Positions 62,295 to 64,000 of a DNA stretch of 64,000 nt are shown piece by piece (within the stretch, counting starts at the first letter, position 1; every line of letters starts with the position of its first letter). Below the pieces are notes generated by a model. That model saw only the letters and a list, made by a program, of their open reading frames with translations, made no database searches and was not told where the DNA came from. A program made the translations under genes and the position numbers. This DNA comes from Fluviirhizobium alvei (GTDB taxonomy: Bacteria; Pseudomonadota; Alphaproteobacteria; Rhizobiales; Rhizobiaceae). The DNA lies in assembly GCF_030551875.1 (NCBI RefSeq), contig NZ_JAUOZU010000022.1:1-64000 (forward strand), read 5' to 3'.

Positions 62295-63019
62295 CCCTGC
62301 TTTCCGTCAAGGACATCACCGTTCGCTATGGCCGCCTGACGGCGCTGCGCGGCGTTTCGCTTTCGCTCAACGAGGGCGAGATCCTGTTTGTGACCGGACC
62401 CAATGGCGCCGGCAAATCTACGCTCATGAAGGCGATCGCCGGCGTCGTCAAACCGGTCAGCGGCACGATTTCCTATCGCGGCAACGAAATTGCCGGTCGC
62501 CCGCCCGAAGATATCGCGCGCCTCGGCTTTTCCATGGTGCCGGAAGGTCGTGATGTGTTCAGCGCGCTGACGATCGAGGAGAACCTTCGCCTCGGCATCG
62601 GCATGCGTGCCGACAAGGACCAGGCCGCCCGCGACCTCGAGATGGTCTATTCGATCTTCCCGATCCTCGACAGCCGCAAGCACCAGCATGCTGGAGCCCT
62701 GTCGGGCGGCCAGCAGCAGATGCTGGTCATCGGCCGCGCCCTGATGGCCGGGCCGAAGCTGATCGCCATCGACGAACCGTCGCTCGGTCTCGCACCCAAG
62801 GTCATCGACGATGTCTATGCGACGCTCGTGCGGCTGCGCGACACGATCGGGCTCACGCTGCTGATCGTCGAACAGAGCGCCACCCGCGCCAAACTGACCG
62901 GCGGCCGCATGATCCTGATGCGGACCGGCGAAGTCGCACTCGAGGGTGATGCCCGCGAGCTCGCCAGCAGCGACGCCTTGAAACAGGCCTATTTCGGTTA
63001 CGGGGAGCAGGGCAAATGA
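62291..63019 (+). CDS. Branched-chain-type ABC transporter ATPase (LivF-like)
   Basis: The 242-aa protein has Walker A (GPNGAGKSTLMKAIAG), signature LSGGQQQMLVIG and Walker B (KLIAIDEPSLGL), with the LivF-type GFSMVPEGRDVFSALTIEEN. It starts at a GTG overlapping the LivG-like stop by four bases and ends overlapping the permease by four. Confidence 0.92.
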   Translation: MTLLSVKDITVRYGRLTALRGVSLSLNEGEILFVTGPNGAGKSTLMKAIAGVVKPVSGTISYRGNEIAGRPPEDIARLGFSMVPEGRDVFSALTIEENLRLGIGMRADKDQAARDLEMVYSIFPILDSRKHQHAGALSGGQQQMLVIGRALMAGPKLIAIDEPSLGLAPKVIDDVYATLVRLRDTIGLTLLIVEQSATRAKLTGGRMILMRTGEVALEGDARELASSDALKQAYFGYGEQGK

Positions 63020-63930
63020 CAGCGATCCTTCAGGTCATCTTCGACGCGTTGAGCCTCGGCAGCCTCTATGCGCTCGGCGCGCTCGGCATTGCGCTGATCT
63101 TCGGCGTCATGCGGCTGGTCAACTTTGCCCACGGCGACACGATGGCCTTCTGCGTTTTCGCACTTCTCTGGCCCTCGGTCGATGCGGCGGCCATCGTGTT
63201 TGCTGGCAACCTGCCAGCCTGGCTGCTCGTTCCCTTCATCCTCGCCGTTGGTGCCGGCCTTTCGGTCGCATCCGAAATCATCGTCTTCCGGCGGTTCCGC
63301 AACACCAATCCGGCCACGATGATGATCGCCTCCTTCGCGCTCGGTTTCGTGATCCGCTATTTCCTGCTGATGCTCTATTCGAGCCGGCCGAAGAGCATCG
63401 ATCTCTTCTCCAATCTCGGCCTGCCGGTCGAGATCCTCGGAGCGCGCATTCCGCTTCTGCAGGTCATCACCATCGTCACGGCCGTCGTGATCCTGCTGGC
63501 GCTCACCTACTTCCTCAAGCGCACCCGTTTCGGGCTGGAAATGCGGGCGGCAGCGGAGAACTTCACCATGGCGCGCATGCTAGGCGTGCGCGCCAACCGG
63601 GTGATCATGCTGGCCTTTGCGCTGTCCGGCATGCTGGCGGCGGCGGTCGCCCTCATTCTCGTCACCCAGACTGGTACTGCCGATATCCAGATGGGCGGCA
63701 ACATCATGCTGATCGCCTTCATCGCCACCGTCATCGGCGGGCTCGGTTCGCTGCCTGGGGCGGTGTTCGCCGGCTTCCTGATCGGCGCCATCGCCGTGAC
63801 CATGCAGGTGGTGCTGCCGCCGGAAGCACGGCCCTTCCGCGATGCCTTCGTCTATGCCGCCGTGATCGCGACGCTGATCTGGCGCCCCAATGGCATCTTC
63901 ATGCCGAAATCCGCCAAGCAGAGGGTGTAA
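63016..63930 (+). CDS. Branched-chain-type ABC transporter permease (LivH-like)
   Basis: The 304-aa protein is a hydrophobic permease with about eight membrane segments; SLGSLYALGALGIALIFGVM at the N-terminus and GGLGSLPGAVFAGFLIGAI near the C-terminus are family hallmarks. It overlaps the LivF-like gene by four bases. The periplasmic binding protein for this importer is not in the window. Confidence 0.9.
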   Translation: MTAILQVIFDALSLGSLYALGALGIALIFGVMRLVNFAHGDTMAFCVFALLWPSVDAAAIVFAGNLPAWLLVPFILAVGAGLSVASEIIVFRRFRNTNPATMMIASFALGFVIRYFLLMLYSSRPKSIDLFSNLGLPVEILGARIPLLQVITIVTAVVILLALTYFLKRTRFGLEMRAAAENFTMARMLGVRANRVIMLAFALSGMLAAAVALILVTQTGTADIQMGGNIMLIAFIATVIGGLGSLPGAVFAGFLIGAIAVTMQVVLPPEARPFRDAFVYAAVIATLIWRPNGIFMPKSAKQRV

Positions 63931-63933
63931 TCC

Positions 63934-64000
63934 ATGGCCGAACGCGCTTCCATCCTGTCCCGCACCATCTCGACACCGGTCATCCTTGGTCTTCTGCTGG
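63934..64000 (+). CDS. Branched-chain-type ABC transporter permease (LivM-like), partial
   Basis: An ATG at 63934, 3 bases after the LivH-like stop, opens a frame (MAERASILSRTISTPVILGL...) that starts like a LivM permease and runs off the window end. Only 22 codons are visible, so the call rests mostly on operon order. Confidence 0.6.
   Translation, partial: MAERASILSRTISTPVILGLLL

Noticed and set aside
1-64000. tRNA, rRNA, CRISPR, phage or insertion sequence
   Set aside because: I looked for clustered direct repeats, transposase or integrase motifs and tRNA-like cloverleaf sequences by eye and found none; a dedicated scan with tRNAscan or Infernal could still find a small RNA.

Overview
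The window reads as a chromosome or large-replicon segment of an alphaproteobacterium of the Rhizobiales, most likely Rhizobiaceae. The support is GC-rich coding DNA (roughly 60% by eye), dense catabolic operons each with its own ABC importer and local regulator, rhizobial-type intergenic palindromic repeats at 4829-5060, and gene families typical of rhizobia. I see no rRNA, tRNA, CRISPR array, prophage or insertion sequence. Nearly every gene looks intact; only the last one (livM-like) is cut by the window edge.

Layout. 1-600: no gene. 601-8737: a flavin monooxygenase, a SorC-type regulator followed by a fused class II aldolase/short-chain dehydrogenase, a palindromic repeat cluster, a VapBC toxin-antitoxin pair, a TetR/SDR divergent pair and an Rrf2/methyltransferase divergent pair. 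8869-18079: the most striking locus. A pentose-type ABC importer (minus strand) diverges from mtnK, mtnA, a split transketolase and a RuBisCO-like protein (plus strand); the two arms are separated by a perfect 12-bp-arm inverted repeat that carries promoter -35 boxes. 18143-23519: a beta-oxidation-like set (thiolase, hydroxyacyl-CoA dehydrogenase, MaoC hydratase, acyl-CoA dehydrogenase) with a divergent FadR-type regulator. 23815-28604: iron alcohol dehydrogenase, an NTF2-AraC fusion regulator, an FAD amine oxidase-like protein and an MBL-fold hydrolase.

28667-38375 is one long minus-strand operon: GntR regulator, BMP-type nucleoside ABC importer, cysteine hydrolase, PfkB kinase, nucleoside phosphorylase, SIS protein and aldehyde dehydrogenase. 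It looks like uptake and breakdown of a nucleoside I cannot name. 38637-43730 is an RND efflux pump with a divergent TetR repressor. 43841-50754 encodes a pipecolate / 2-aminoadipate / 2-oxoadipate route of lysine catabolism to 2-oxoglutarate (AmaA-, AmaB-, D-2-hydroxyglutarate dehydrogenase- and HglS-like) with a divergent LysR regulator. 50824-56469 holds an NTF2-like protein, a LysR regulator and a pxpA-BCCP-biotin carboxylase-pxpB-pxpC operon whose last four genes together have the domain set of a urea-carboxylase-type enzyme in split form. 56527-64000 holds an AraC regulator and a HyuB-HyuA hydantoinase/oxoprolinase operon with branched-chain-type ABC transporter genes.

The best candidate for an undescribed system is the importer/MtnK/MtnA/RLP/transketolase locus. 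Inference: it imports 5-methylthioribose, 5-deoxyribose or a similar 5-modified pentose. The sugar is phosphorylated at C1 and isomerised to the 1-phospho-ketose, the RuBisCO-like protein moves the carbonyl to give a xylulose-5-phosphate analogue, and the transketolase cleaves that to glyceraldehyde 3-phosphate plus a two-carbon unit. GTCAAA/TTTGAC half-sites shared between its control region and that of the SorC-aldolase operon suggest that the aldolase fusion may be a second branch of the same network.
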